Source: Diphasiastrum complanatum (lineage: Eukaryota; Streptophyta; Lycopodiopsida; Lycopodiales; Lycopodiaceae). From it: DNA of 64,000 bases. Where the stretch lies: NCBI GenBank assembly GCA_029204225.1, contig CM055106.1, positions 18,178,149 through 18,242,148 on the forward strand, in the 5' to 3' direction. Shown here in pieces: positions 44,042-56,138 of this stretch. The translations under genes and the position numbers were made by a program. The notes under the pieces were generated by a model. It searched no databases, was not told where the DNA came from, and worked only from the letters and a program-made list of their open reading frames with translations. Within the stretch, counting starts at the first letter, position 1; every line of letters starts with the position of its first letter.

Positions 44042-47000
44042 CTAATTAAGCATTGATCTTGGAATCAAGCCAAGATTGGATCTAAGCTTGATGAAGGAAG
44101 TCTTGATCAATGGTTTGGTGAGTAGATCGACAATGCATGAAGATGTATCAATATGCTCCAAGTAGATCTCTCCTCCAATAAGCTTCTTCTGACAAAGTGA
44201 TGTGCAACTTCGATGTGTGCTCCTTGCATCAAAAAATGGATTGTTGGCAAGGGCTTGGACTGAGATGTCGTCACATTTGATCAAAGGCAAATCCTCCTCC
44301 TTAATGCATTTGAGCTCCAATAATAACCTCCTGATCAAAAGCACATCTTTTGTTGTTGTAGTAAGTGCCTTATACTCGGCCTCACATGATGATAGAAAAA
44401 TAGTACCTTGCTTTTTTGAAAGATGAGATTTTCTCCAAGAAATATAGTGATAGCACTTGTAGATTTCTGATCCATCTTGTCACTAGCAAAATCCGAGTCC
44501 AAGTAACCAAGAAGAGATAGATCTTCAATTTTGTAGAGCAATCCAAAATCATGAGTTGAAGATATATACCTTAGGACTCTCTTGGCCGATTTCCATGGTA
44601 GATCTTAAGATCTTGCATAGATTGGCTTAGCTTGTGCACACAAAAGCTCAAGTCGGGCCTAGTGATGGTCAATCAAATCAAGGAACCAATAAGACTCCCA
44701 AAAAGAGTGATGTCCTCGAAGGATATTTCACCTCCCTTATTAGGATCTTTTACAACATGCTCCATAGGTGTATCTATGCTCTTACAATTCTACATATGAA
44801 ACTTGTTCAACATTGATAGAGCATATCTAGATTGACATATAACATAATCATGATGAAAGTAAATCTCTAGGCCTAAGATATAATGGAGCTCTTCTAGCTT
44901 GCAAAAATTTAAACTCTCTTCCAAGTGCACTTTTAGCCTCATCTACATGTTTCATGCAACTTCCACATAATATAATGACATAAATGATTAGAATGACAAG
45001 ATCATTAGCAACAAACTTTAAGTACATGGAATGTCATAGTCACTTAGGATAAATCCAAGTGAGATGATAAAAGAATTGAGTTTTGCAAACCATGTTCTTG
45101 GTGCTTGCTTGAGTCCATAAAAACTTTTGAAGAAAAAGTGAATTCTTAACCATGCATGATGAATCCTTGTGGTTGCTCCATATAGATTTCCTCCTCAAGA
45201 TATCCATTGAGAAAAGCATTGGAAACATCTAATTGGAACACCTTCCATTTGAAATAGCAAGCAATAGATATGATGATCCTTATTGTCACCATCTTTGCAA
45301 CGGGTGCAAAGGTTTCTTCATAATCAAGGCCTTGGATTTGAGCAAATCATTTTACACGCAACCTTGCTTTATACTTGTTGATGGTGCCATCATGATAGTA
45401 CTTGATTTGAAACACCCACTTGCAACCAATAATATGCTTGTTGGATATTGGATCCACAAGCTCCCAAGTATTGCTGGTGATCAGAGCATCATGCTCTTGC
45501 TCCATTGCTTTGTACCACTCCTCTGATTGGAGTGCATCTTGGACACATCTTGGCTCTTCATGTGATATGAAAAAAGCATTATTGGTGGATTCAACATCCA
45601 CTTGTTTGTCTTTATCAATATTTGAGAGCCTCTTAAAGAGGGGAATAGGCACAAGAGAATTCTCTTTTGATTTCTTCTTGCTCACAAAGATCATGAAACT
45701 TGTTGGAGATGTACTCTCCACCACCATCAAATCTCAAGGCTTTGATCTTGAAAGAGAATTGCTTCTCAACATAAGCTTTGAGCTTGAGCGAATAATCAAA
45801 CACCATGCATTTTGAAGATAGAAGATATAACCATGTGTATCTTGTGTAATCATCAATAAATGTGACAAAACAAGTGGCTCCTCCCTTGCTTTTGCTTGAT
45901 GAGAAATGTATATTTGAGTGCAACAACTCCAAAGGATGTGAAGTCTTGATAAAAGATCTTGAATATGGCTTCTTATATGACTTGGAAATAGCACAAGCTT
46001 CACATGGCTTGATCTCCTTGGATAGAGTCTATGGCAAGCCAATATCTTTGACTTCTTTGACCATAGAATGCATGGATTTGTAATTGGGATGTCCCAGTCT
46101 TCTATGCCATAAATCCTCCTTGGAAAGCTTGGTCACATATGCAATATCACAAGAGTTTGCACTCTCTCTTGGATCCAATTTGTAGATGCCTCCAAATCTA
46201 GATCCATGTGCAAGGATCTCATCACACAAGTGTCAATTTGGAATTTGACATCAAGGCTATTATCAACAACAATTGGCCAACACTTATGAGATTATTTGTG
46301 AGCTTTGGAACAAATTTTTTTTTATTGAGAGATAGAATTTTAGAAGATGCAAGCTTCAAGGGAATAGTCCCTATTCTTTCAATTTTGCATTCACAATCAT
46401 TTGCAGTGTATATAGACTTCTTGACTCCTTCATAAGGCAAGGTAGAAGAGAAAGAGTCCTTGGAGCTACACATATGAGATGATGCTCCACTATCAATATA
46501 CCATGTGCCATCCTTCTTGAAGAGAGAAGAGGAGAAGCTTGGTACCATAAGAGAGCCTTCTCCATCACTCGCATTTGCATCATCTTCTTTCTCATTAGAG
46601 ATGTTGGCTTGCTTGAATTGGTTTTTCTTCTTGAAACAATTAGTGGCATAATGGCCTCTCTTGCCACAAAAGATGCACTTGATCTTCTTTTTCTTCAACT
46701 TTGATGTAGAAGCATAAGAGGAATCCTCCTCCTCTTTGTCCTTGTCTTTAGAGAAATGTCGGTATTGACCTTTGCTCCTCCCTTTGTGCTTGTCTTTGGA
46801 AAATAAAGCTTTGCCATCTCCATCATGATTGAATGAGAGTTTGTCCATCCTCATGAATTTGTTCTCTTGTCTTGATTCTTTATCAATAAGTTCACCTTGC
46901 AAGGCCTCCAAGCTTGGTAGATCTTCTTTGATAGCATAAGATTGGACAAGATTATTATATTCATCTCTCGAGCCATTGAGGATGACTTGGACTAGTTCAC

Positions 47001-47423
47001 TTTGGTTGATGGTGTCTCCAATACATGCAAGCTCTCTATGGATGTTTTTGACTCTCAATACATAATTAGAAACACTCTCTCCACTCTTTTGGCAACTTTG
47101 GAAAATTTGATTCCTTAGATTGAGGAGCCTAGAGGTCTTCTTGGTCTCATAAATGGCTTTGAGAGAATCGCAAGCCTCCTTGGCCGAGGTGCAAGCACCA
47201 ATTTCCTTCAAAACCTCATTATAGACATTCATCTTGATACAGTGTAGAGCCATTTGTACCTTTGGAATTATTGAAGCACTTGAGGCTCCTCCTCAAGTTC
47301 AAGGACAATGTCCATTACATCTTGGAGAATAAGAATAGACTCCATCCTTACCTTCCAAATAAAATAATTGGAGGTAGATAATCTTTCACTTGATTCCAAT
47401 AGGAAGGAATCCATGGAAGCCAT
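44042..47423 (-). pseudogene. Copia G gag-pol remnant
   Basis: Gag starts at the ATG at 47,423 with the SERLSTSN phrase. A stop and a shift near 47,260 separate it from the main gag frame (47,253-46,222). That frame holds the UBN2 domain, zinc knuckle CIFCGKRGHYATNC and protease WYIDSGASSHM. Integrase follows (46,229-45,633) with LLHSNIHFS, where the first Asp is Asn, and LRFDGGGEY. The integrase Glu motif and C-terminus are deleted, joining directly to the linker at about 45,660. RT (45,510 to about 44,900) has [11 protein letters not shown]. RNase H (to 44,042) has YLDSDFASDKM and CDDISVQAL, in place of the usual DNQSA. Many stops and shifts make it dead. Same family as A and B. Confidence 0.92.
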
Positions 47424-48250
47424 AAAAAATAGAAAATATCACTTGTAATGGACAAACAAATGTTGCTTCTCTCTCACTAAAGGATCCAATGAAGATGTTC
47501 TACCAACTCCAATGTGAGATCTTGCAACAAGATGTGAGATCAATCTCACTAGCTCTACCAATCTCTCTCAAACTAGATCAACCTTTCACTCAAAAGTGAA
47601 GTATAGGCAAAGTTTTGGGTCACACTCTCTCAAGCACATGGAAAGCACTCAAAAAATCCACAGATCACTGAAATACAATTGGATTGCATGAAAAATGTGG
47701 CTATGACCTCAAAAAATTATCTAGATCTCAAATAGACTAGATTGGCAAGCTTTTTCTTGAGTTTTTGGATCAAACAAGCAAGACAAAGATCAAACAAAAT
47801 GTGTCCAACTAGGTTGGATGCCCTACCCACCTTGATTCAATTGGCTATAACTTTTGATTGGAATACCAATTGATATGGAACCAATTGCTACACAATCTTG
47901 ACTCTACTAGCTTTCCAAGCTATCTAGCATAGATTTTGGATTTAACTTGGAAGAGAACCACTTAATCAAAGTTGGTTGTCCTTCACACGTGTCTGACCAC
48001 TGAAATCAGCACAGGTACAATCAATGTGATAATGAACCTTCTTGATCCACAAATCTCAAAGTTGGTTGTCCTTCACACGTGTCTAAGCACTGAAATTTGT
48101 ACAGTACCAGATCAAGTCCAATCAATGTGATAATGAACCTTCTTGATCCAAAAATCTCAAAGATAGTATGGGAGATGCAATCTACACTCTCTACTTCTTG
48201 ATTTCAAGGTAAATTTTCACACATAATATGATAGATGCATGGATATCTTA
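47424..48250 (-). other. Copia G leader
   Basis: Leader of about 830 bp. It contains a tandem pair of an approximately 90-bp phrase (gttggttgtccttcacacgtgtct at about 47,973 and 48,063, each followed by caatgtgataatgaaccttc), so one segment has been duplicated. No gene. Confidence 0.7.
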
Positions 48251-48267
48251 GGTAGGCTCTGATACCA
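48251..48267 (-). other. Copia G primer binding site
   Basis: The minus strand reads TGGTATCAGAGCCTACC directly after the LTR end TTCAACA. It matches the initiator Met tRNA site. Confidence 0.93.
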
Positions 48268-48990
48268 TGTTGAATTTCACACGTGTGGGAGTACCCTAAA
48301 GTTTGATAATGATCTCCTAAGACTTGGTGATTGCACATAGATCAAGCATGGATTGATAATCAAGATCTCTCTCAACAAACTAAGGCAAGACACATTACTA
48401 CATGCATAAAATCATCAAGCAAGTACGTACACACGTGTGGAAAATAGTACTTAAAAAAACTAAGTATGAAAAGTCCTTGCTCTCGAGTAGAGAGAAAATC
48501 CAACTATGAAGCCTTGGGTAGAGGGAGAATCCCATATGACTCAAAAATGTAAAAGTCTCATTTGCTCTCAAAAACTCAAGTACATAATGAACTAAACAAG
48601 CCCTCTAATAGGATCTTGAGGTGAGGGGAGCTTCAATATGATTGGAACCCTTTTTATCTATCTTCAAATTTGATTGGCTTGATGACATGTGAGCATCAAA
48701 TGTGATTGGGTCAATTTGGTATGTATCTCTCTTTTAATTGGACTCAAAATTATATGCCAACTCATAGGAAGTGTCACTCACCCAATCACAATGTCACGAT
48801 TGTAATAAGCCTATCTAGCTTGAGTTTACATCATGTCCTACTTTTGGCCAAATCATGGCTTTACATGTGGATTTGACTATTTTGCCTCCTAAGCCAAAAT
48901 TGGCCCTATCACCTACTCACACATAGATGGACTCTAGAAAACTTTACCAAATCCCTAAACTCAACATAAATGACTTTTTGATTTTTCACA
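48268..48990 (-). repeat. Copia G 5' LTR (723 bp)
   Basis: On plus coordinates it runs from tgttgaatttcacacg to gatttttcaca. It carries two cacacgtgtg palindromes (near 48,277 and 48,430) and the actcgagtagaga-like phrase shared with A and B. Its inner half matches the truncated 3' LTR. Confidence 0.85.
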
Positions 48991-49880
48991 TATCACACCA
49001 TACTTTTTAGCACCCTTCATAATCATCTATTTGTTAATCGACAAACCAGCTCAACAAACCGAACACACAAATTTGGTGGTGTCCTACAAGCAAACTACAC
49101 AAAGTACTCAGTCGTCGTCATCAACCAAGCTTGTGAAGAACTGAAGTCATTCAGTTCAGCATCATACATATTCTCGTCGATCTTGTTCCAATCAAGAAAA
49201 ATCTCATAAAAATCGTCTGGGATGAAGCTGGTAGGAAAGTTCAATATAACTAGGTTGGCACTATATGTCACCAATTTCGACTTTTTATGCCTCTTCCCCG
49301 TGCAAAAAGCCTTTAGGTTGGTTATAATGTCCAGCATGGCTAGGTTGAGGGTTTTTTCTTGTAGCTAGCAATTTTCAAAATGTCTCTGCCAGGTAATGGG
49401 AGCTAGTCTCCACCAGCTCCCATTACCTCCATGGTAGTGAGTCTGCTCAAACCATTATAAAGGATTGACAATGCCTAGCATTTTTACCAACTTTGTGCTC
49501 CACTTGGTGGGTGTGGATCACAAGTTCAACATCATGCAGTGTTTTGTGTTTTTTGTCATCCCCACTATTATAACAGGCTCTTACTTCCTTCAAATCCTTT
49601 TCTATCTTGCTCTATGACATCATCCATGGATTCAACAAGATTTGGTGACTAGGCACAAGAAACAAATGTGAACGAATGAACAACATACAACCAAGAACAA
49701 ACCTGAAATAAGATTTTTGTCAGCAATGCTCTGGTTAATGGGTACCACGTGTTGTTTCTCTTTGTGTGACTCCACGGTTCAGAACTTTTCTATCTTTGCC
49801 ACCTCGGCCTCAATAAACTTTTGTTTAAGATAATCAAAACTGCACTCAGTCAACTTCATCATACTATAAAGTTGATCCTC
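48991..49880 (-). pseudogene. Unidentified minus-strand coding remnants
   Basis: Two protein-like stretches lie on the minus strand. The first (49,870-49,700) includes MKLTECSFDYLKQKFIEAEV, then, after a stop, ESHKEKQHVVPINQS. The second is an open frame of 80 codons (49,337-49,095) with ILNFPTSFIPDDFYEIFLDW and an acidic tail. They are separated by about 360 bp with stops. I recognise neither. They sit downstream of Gypsy H pol on the same strand, so they may belong to that element or be a broken host gene. Confidence 0.35.
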
Positions 49881-49881
49881 T

Positions 49882-50140
49882 ATGGCAACAACCCCTATCT
49901 CGTTCAGCCTAGAAAACAACTACTATGTACACTGGTTGGTGAGTCAGCATAAGGAATTGGATAGCAAAGTCAAGCAGCAAGACCAAATCATAGCAAAGCA
50001 GCAGAAACAGATCAAGAAGAAAGAAGACGAGGCTGAGGAGACAAAGATATCAATACTGGAATTGCAAGCCACCCTGGGCAAGTAAGCCAAAGAGCTGAAC
50101 GACATTTAGAATCAACTTGAGCAACAGTTGATCCTCTTGC
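49882..50140 (+). pseudogene. Coiled-coil protein remnant (copy 2), antisense to Gypsy H
   Basis: A 67-codon frame from 49,882, ending at a stop at 50,083 and readable on to about 50,140. It encodes VKQQDQIIAKQQKQIKKKED and is rich in Lys, Glu and Gln with heptad-like spacing. It is the same sequence family as 9,550-9,780 (preceded at both loci by a tatgtacact-like run and a LVS phrase). It lies about 145 bp beyond the end of Gypsy pol and on the opposite strand. Antisense accessory genes between pol and the 3' LTR are known in plant Tat-lineage Gypsy elements such as Grande; whether this is one is inference. Confidence 0.6.
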
Positions 50141-50286
50141 TGGTAACTAATGCACTTCCAATCCGCAATCATCCTTTGTTGAACTCCTGCTGCTATCCTA
50201 TTTTACTGTCTTTTCCAAACGAAATTAACAATTAAGTAGTGAAAACAAAAAAATTGAAAAACAAATAAAAAGAAAAATCATTTGGA

Positions 50287-53200
50287 TCATGCTTGCTGAA
50301 CTGGCGGAGCAGGCTGCCAAAACTTGCGTAATCGGCTGTCATTCACCGGAGTATCAAACCGTTTTCCGTCCAAGTGCTCAAGAATCACTGCTCCATAGTT
50401 TAGGATTTCCTTCACTCTATATGGGCCTTCACCGGTAAACTTCAATTTTTCCTTGATCAGCTTGGTTTTGTACATCAGTGCAAGATCTCCTGCTTTCAAA
50501 TCCTTTTTGTGTAATCGACAATCATGTCATGCCTTACGGCGGACTTTCTCTACTGCTAACGCATGAACTGTCATCAATCTTGTTTCACACAATTTGTGCA
50601 ATGCTTCATGACGTAGTTTTAAAGACTTATCATCATTTAACCGCTCTGTTGCTGCTATGCATAGAGATGGTATTAAAAATTCAATCGGCATGACAGCATC
50701 TTGACCATAAACTAGTTGAAAGGGTGTTTGATTTGTACTACTTTTGTAAGCAGTTCTGAGTGCCCATAATGCTGCATGCAGTTTATGTTCCCAATCAGAT
50801 TGACTCGCTTCAACTGTTTTCGTCATAATAGTGTAGAGAATCTTATTGGAAGATTCAGCTTGGTCATTCCCTCTGGGATAATAAGGAGTACTAAATTTGT
50901 GTATAACAAAAAAAATCTTCCAGTAAACACTTTATCGTTTGATTAACAAAGTGTGTACCCCAGTCACTGACAATCTCGATCGGACATCCAAATTTGATAA
51001 AAATATTTTCATAGAGAAACTTGGCCGTAGATTTCGCATCAGCAACTTTGACAGCTTTGGCTTCAACCCACTTGGTCATATAATTAGTTGCTATGATAAT
51101 GTATCGGGCCTGAGATCCTCGCACGGCGGGATGAATAGGACCAACATAATCTAGTCCACATTTTCAAATGGTGCTTGCGATAAAACCGGCTGTAAGAGTT
51201 CATAGTTTTGTCTAGTAGGCTGTCGTGCTCACTGGCAAACATCACATGTCTGAATATAATTTTATGTGTCCTTATGAAGCGTAGGCCACCAACAACCTGA
51301 TTGCAAAAGTTTGCGACCAGGTAATATCTGTAGGGAAGTGTCCTTCGCCCATGCCATCACGTGAAAACGTGATTAAATCTGATATTTCATGCGGTAAAAC
51401 ACATCTACGTAGAATATTGTCTGATCCACGACGGTACAATTGTTCTGCAATCAATTGATAAGGTTGAGCCTTATGAATCAATTGTCTCTTTTGTACTTTT
51501 GTCAAAGAGTCATTCAGTTGTCCTAGCATCAGATACTCAACAATATCCGCTGTCCACTCAGGTACTACCTCTACATAGAATAATACAGCGTCTGGTAATT
51601 CATCATCCACTTCAATATTAACTGGTGTGGATTCAATTCGCGAAACGTGGTCGGCTAGATAATGTTGCTTCCCCTTGCAAACCACAATTCGAAAGTCAAA
51701 TTCAGTCAATAACAGTAACCATCTTGCAATACGCCCAATATTGCACGTCTTGTTTACCAAGTAAAGTAACGACTGGTGATCCGTATAAAATGCAAAGTGC
51801 GTTCCCATGAGATAATGTCGAAATTTTCGTACAGAAAAAATCATGGCTAACGCTTCACGTTCTGTTGTTGAATAGTTCTTCTCCGGATCTGTAAGCTGTC
51901 TGCTTGCAAATCGTATTGGATAGTCCTTCTTATAGTCACCTAGTTGCGTCAAAACTGATCCAATTGCATATTTCGAGGCATCAGTGTGAACATGAAACTC
52001 AATCATCCAATTTGGAGAATGCAGTATCGGTGCTGAAATTAATGTTTTTTTAAATTTTTCAAAAGCTTCTAACGCCTCTGCTGTCCAAATAGGAACAATA
52101 GTCAGTTTGTATATAGGTCTTGCTAAATCCGCAAAGAAGATAATAAAAATTCGATAGTAGTTCACATGACCCATAAACACATAAACTCCACGAATTGTTG
52201 TTGGCGGTGGCAATTCCACAATAACCTTGATTTTAGAATAATCTGTGGCAATGCCATGTCTCGATATCACATGCCCAAGCACAACTCCGTGGGAAACCCA
52301 TATCTGGCATTTTTCTGGATTTAGAAAAATTTGGTACTTGCGACATCTTTCAAATACTTTTTCCAATCGATCCAGGTGGTCTATATCTATGCTATGGACT
52401 CCAAGGTCATCCAAATAAATTTCAAGGAATTTCTGTAGATAATCTTTAAAAGCAAATTGCATTATTCTTTGGAACAAACTTGGTGCATTACAGAGTCCAA
52501 ACGACATTACTTTTTAAGCATAAGTGCCTCATTCTGTTGCAAAAGCTGTTTTGTGACGATCTGCAAGCATAAGTAGAGGCATGACTCACAGGAATGAGTT
52601 CATCTATAGGCTCCATTGATATCCAAACTACATTCAGCACATTCAATGGAAAAGTGATCGGTGTATCCAAGGTTCGATCCAATAATAAAATCTCGTTCAA
52701 TCTGAATGATTATCTTGTTGACACATATATCATGCTGTACAGTCAATCGTTGCAAGAGCTTCATCCCAGTTGACAGTATCAGTTTGAGAATCGTAATGAA
52801 CTCTCAATTTTTTTACTGGTCGGTCACAAGTATGATTCGTTGTTGATGAATCATCATCCTCTTTTTGAACCACTGGTTTGATAGTCCAAATTACAGGATC
52901 AACCTTGACTGCACGTTCACGATTTTCAAAAGTGTTTTTTCTGGTACCCCAGTTATGAATTACTTGCGCAACTCGTAACCATGGGCGTCCCAATAGGACT
53001 CGGTAGACATTTGGTGCTTCTGATAAGTCCATTACTACAAAAGTAATGACAAACTGTACTCCGGCAATTCTGACAAGTATATCTTCAACCATTCCTCATG
53101 GACGATCAGCTAGCTTAATGTCAAAAGTCACAGGTTTTATCTTTGTAAGACCCCATTTTGCACATAACTTTGTAGAAATCATGTTAACTCCCGAACTGCC

Positions 53201-53342
53201 ATCTATGACAGCTGCTTCATTAGGAAATTGTCTATGCTGTATCGGCAGGGTGATATTTTTTTGTTCACTTTCCCAAGCTGCTCCGACGTGGAGTACTTCA
53301 TTAGATTCTTTAAATCCAGCACAAAAACGTGGCTCCTGATGA
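50287..53342 (-). pseudogene. Gypsy H pol: protease, RT, RNase H, integrase
   Basis: Read right to left: aspartic protease 53,340-52,730 (AVIDGSSGVNMIS near 53,215, GRPWL near 52,990) with a stop at about 53,098. RT follows, with its N-terminal third largely missing, then FGLCNAPSLFQRIMQ at 52,500 and a YLDDLGVHS box near 52,410. RNase H lies within the 411-codon frame 52,507-51,272 (HVHTDASKYAIGSVL, TEREALAM, FYTDHQSL). Integrase (51,240-50,527) includes ARYIIIATNYMTKWVEAK and CPIEIVSDWGTHF. Its C-terminal domain (50,499-50,287) has GPYRVKEIL. The gene is dead, but RNase H is well kept. Same family as the remnant at 12.7-14.6 kb. Confidence 0.92.
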
Positions 53343-55466
53343 ACTTCAAGAAGAAGAATGCACAAGGAGAGAGCAAACAAGGCAACCTCACTCTTGAGGA
53401 AGATGAGGATGAAGTGGATTCATCCTTGATGGCTTCTACATCAACATCAAAGAGCTACTCCAATGACACATGGTGGATTGATAGTGGGGCTAGTTCCCAC
53501 ATGACATTCCAAAAGGATTTTTTCTCAACTCTTGTACCTTTTGTAGGTTGTAAAAAGTCTATTCTAACAACAAGTGATCAAGAATGTAGAATAGATGGAG
53601 TGGGAACTATTCCCTTAAGTCTTGGATCCTCTAAAAGAGTAGATCTTGATAATGTACTCTATGTTCCTACACTCACTAAAAATTTGTTAAGTGTAGGACA
53701 ATTGATGGATGATGGCTTAGATGTCCATTTTAAGCAAGGTGTTTGTTCCATAATGATGAATCATACTTGCATTGTAAAGGGATTCAAGCAAGGAAGGCTT
53801 TCTAAGCTAGATGCTAATGTTTTTCTTGAAAGTGTGAACATGGTGAAGGAGGAGCTCAATGGAGCTTTGGCATAAGAGGTTGAGCCACCCCAACTTCAAA
53901 TCTATGGAGATGCTATGCACCAAGGATCTTGTTCTCGACCTTCCAAAAACACTCTCAAAGTGTGGAAAAGTTGTGAAGCTTGTAGCCTCTCAAAGGCACA
54001 CAAGCTACCTTTTGATATCTCTTCCACTAGATCTACAAAAGCATTAGATCTTATTCATAATGATGTGCACTCTTTTTCTCAAGAATCTAATGGAGGTGCA
54101 TCTATGTATGTATCTTTTATTGATGATTACTCTAGATACACTTGGATTGAACTTTTGGATTCCAAAAGTAAAGTGTTTGAAGCTTTGTTAGTTTCAAAAC
54201 TCTAGTTGAAAATCAACTTGATGCTAGAATTAAAGTATTGAGGAGTGATAATGGTGGAGAGTATATCTTCACCAAGATGATAGAGTTTTGTAAATCCAAT
54301 GGCATTAAGAGAGAACTTACATGTACTTATAGTCTTCAACAAAATGGTATAGCCGAGAGGATGAATAGAACACTTTCTGAGTGTGCGAAGGCTTTGAGAT
54401 TAGATGCATCTCTACCTAAGTCCTTTTGGGGAGAGGCTATTATTTGTGCAACTTATTTGTGTAATAGATTGCCATGTAAGCCCATTGGAGGCATAACATC
54501 TTATGAGGCTCAATTTTGTAAGAAGCCGAATCTTAAAGATCTAAGAATTTTCGGATCTACTTGCTATGTTTTTCAAGCATTAGATACAAGAAAAAAAGAT
54601 GATTCTACTTCTATTAAGGGGATCTTTGTTGGTTATGCTGAAAATAACAAAGGATATAGAGTCTATAATCCAATCACTAAGAAGATTTTAGTGAGTAGAA
54701 ATGTTACTTTTGATGAAGGTAACTACTACAAGTTGAATGAGAAAGCTTCTAATCCATCTTATGTCAAAGATCTTGTAAGGTTTGAGGAGGAGCCTACATT
54801 TGATCAAGATCTTGAAGATCCATCTCAAGATCCAAGGACTCCAAAAAGATCTACAAGAAGGAAGGCCGAGCCCTCAAGGCTCACCTATGTTAACAAAGGT
54901 GAACAAAGGGAAGATCTTCATTCACATACCTCTTACACTTTTGTAACTTCTATATTTGATGAGCCAAGTTGCTTTGATGAAGATAAGAATGGAGGGATGT
55001 TATGCAAAAGGAGTATGATGCTCTTATGGAGAATCATACATGGAAGCTTGTGAATCTTCCTCATGGAAGAAAGCCACTTGAGTGCAAATGGATCTATAGA
55101 TTGAAGTACAATCAAGATGGGAGCATCAACAAACACAAGGCAAGGCTAGTGGCAAAGGGATTTTTGCAAATCAAGGGAGTAGAATTTGATGAAACTTTTG
55201 CTCTTGTTGCTAAGCTAGTTTCCATAAGGTTGATTATTTCTCTTGCAACTACTTTCAATTGGCCTCTATTTCAACTTGATGTGACCAATGCTTTTCTTAA
55301 TGGATATTTGAAAGAGGAGATTTTCATGAGGCAACCCGAGGGCTTCATCAAAGAAGATCAAGAGGAAAAGGTGTGTTTGTTGATAAGAAGCCTTTATGGA
55401 CCTAAGCAAGCACCTAGAGCTTGGTACTCTAGGCTGAATACCTTCTTGATTAGTAGTTGTAGATAG
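53343..55466 (+). pseudogene. Copia F: protease, integrase, partial RT
   Basis: A 5'-truncated plus-strand piece of the Copia C family that begins abruptly just after the zinc knuckle (FKKKNAQGESKQ), inside Gypsy H. Protease WWIDSGASSHM is at 53,470. The pre-integrase WHKRLSHPNF is at 53,865 after a frameshift. The integrase motifs are IHNDVHSF, where Asn-Asp replaces Ser-Asp, RSDNGGEY at 54,242 after another shift, and NGIAERMNR. The linker and RT follow (a shift near 54,985; [22 protein letters not shown]). RT ends just after AWYSRLNTFLIS at 55,450, and the 3' end of the element follows within about 40 bp. The YVDD box and RNase H are therefore deleted. Confidence 0.92.
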
Positions 55467-55489
55467 ATGTACTATAGTTGTATCATGTA

Positions 55490-55501
55490 AAAGTTGAGGA
55501 G
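55490..55501 (+). other. Copia F polypurine tract
   Basis: aaagttgaggag directly precedes the LTR start TGTTAGCAG. The purine core gaggag is shared with Copia B and C. Confidence 0.7.
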
Positions 55502-56138
55502 TGTTAGCAGTTTTCACATGATTTTTGATGTATTTTGACATCTATGTGGATCCACACGTGTGAAATGACACTTGTAATATTCAGATCCATTTTGATTAGC
55601 TTTCATTTGAGTCTAATATGACATCTCCTAAATTATGGGAGTTAGGTCCTAGATTGTAGGAATCTAGAAGGTCAACACAAACCACCAATGGATGATGTGG
55701 CAAACTCGATAGATCTTATCCAAAGTGGATATGGATGAGTACAATGAGTTGTCCCACACGTGTTGGATGCAGCTTAGAGAGAGATTATTGTGATTTTGTA
55801 CTTGATCCATGATGGATCCATTATTGAGCTAATGATGAGAAATCTTGGTTTGTGAAGCAATCTTTGTTTTTTCACTCTCTTAAGCACTTTCTTTGTGGAT
55901 GAATGCTAAGTAGATGTTTAGTAAACTATTTCTCTGTTATCAATCCGTACAATAGCTGTACTTCACACGTGTGAAGTCGTGGATTATCATTTTTTATTGT
56001 TCTTGCTTGGAATCACAAAGATTGTCAAGTAGAAGCTAGGGAAAGCTAGTCTTGATATAGATCAAGATCCCAAGCTACCAATCACTCTTTGTGATCATTT
56101 GTAGATCAAATTCAGTCCTTAAACTCTAAGTTTTGACA
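55502..56138 (+). repeat. Copia F 3' LTR (637 bp)
   Basis: It starts TGTTAGCAGTTTTC and ends TAAGTTTTGACA, where the sequence switches to Gypsy gag on the minus strand. It has cacacgtgtg near 55,554 and 55,965 and the variant cacacgtgttgg near 55,755. The general plan resembles the Copia C LTR but the sequence is different. No 5' LTR is present, so no target duplication can be read. Confidence 0.85.
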
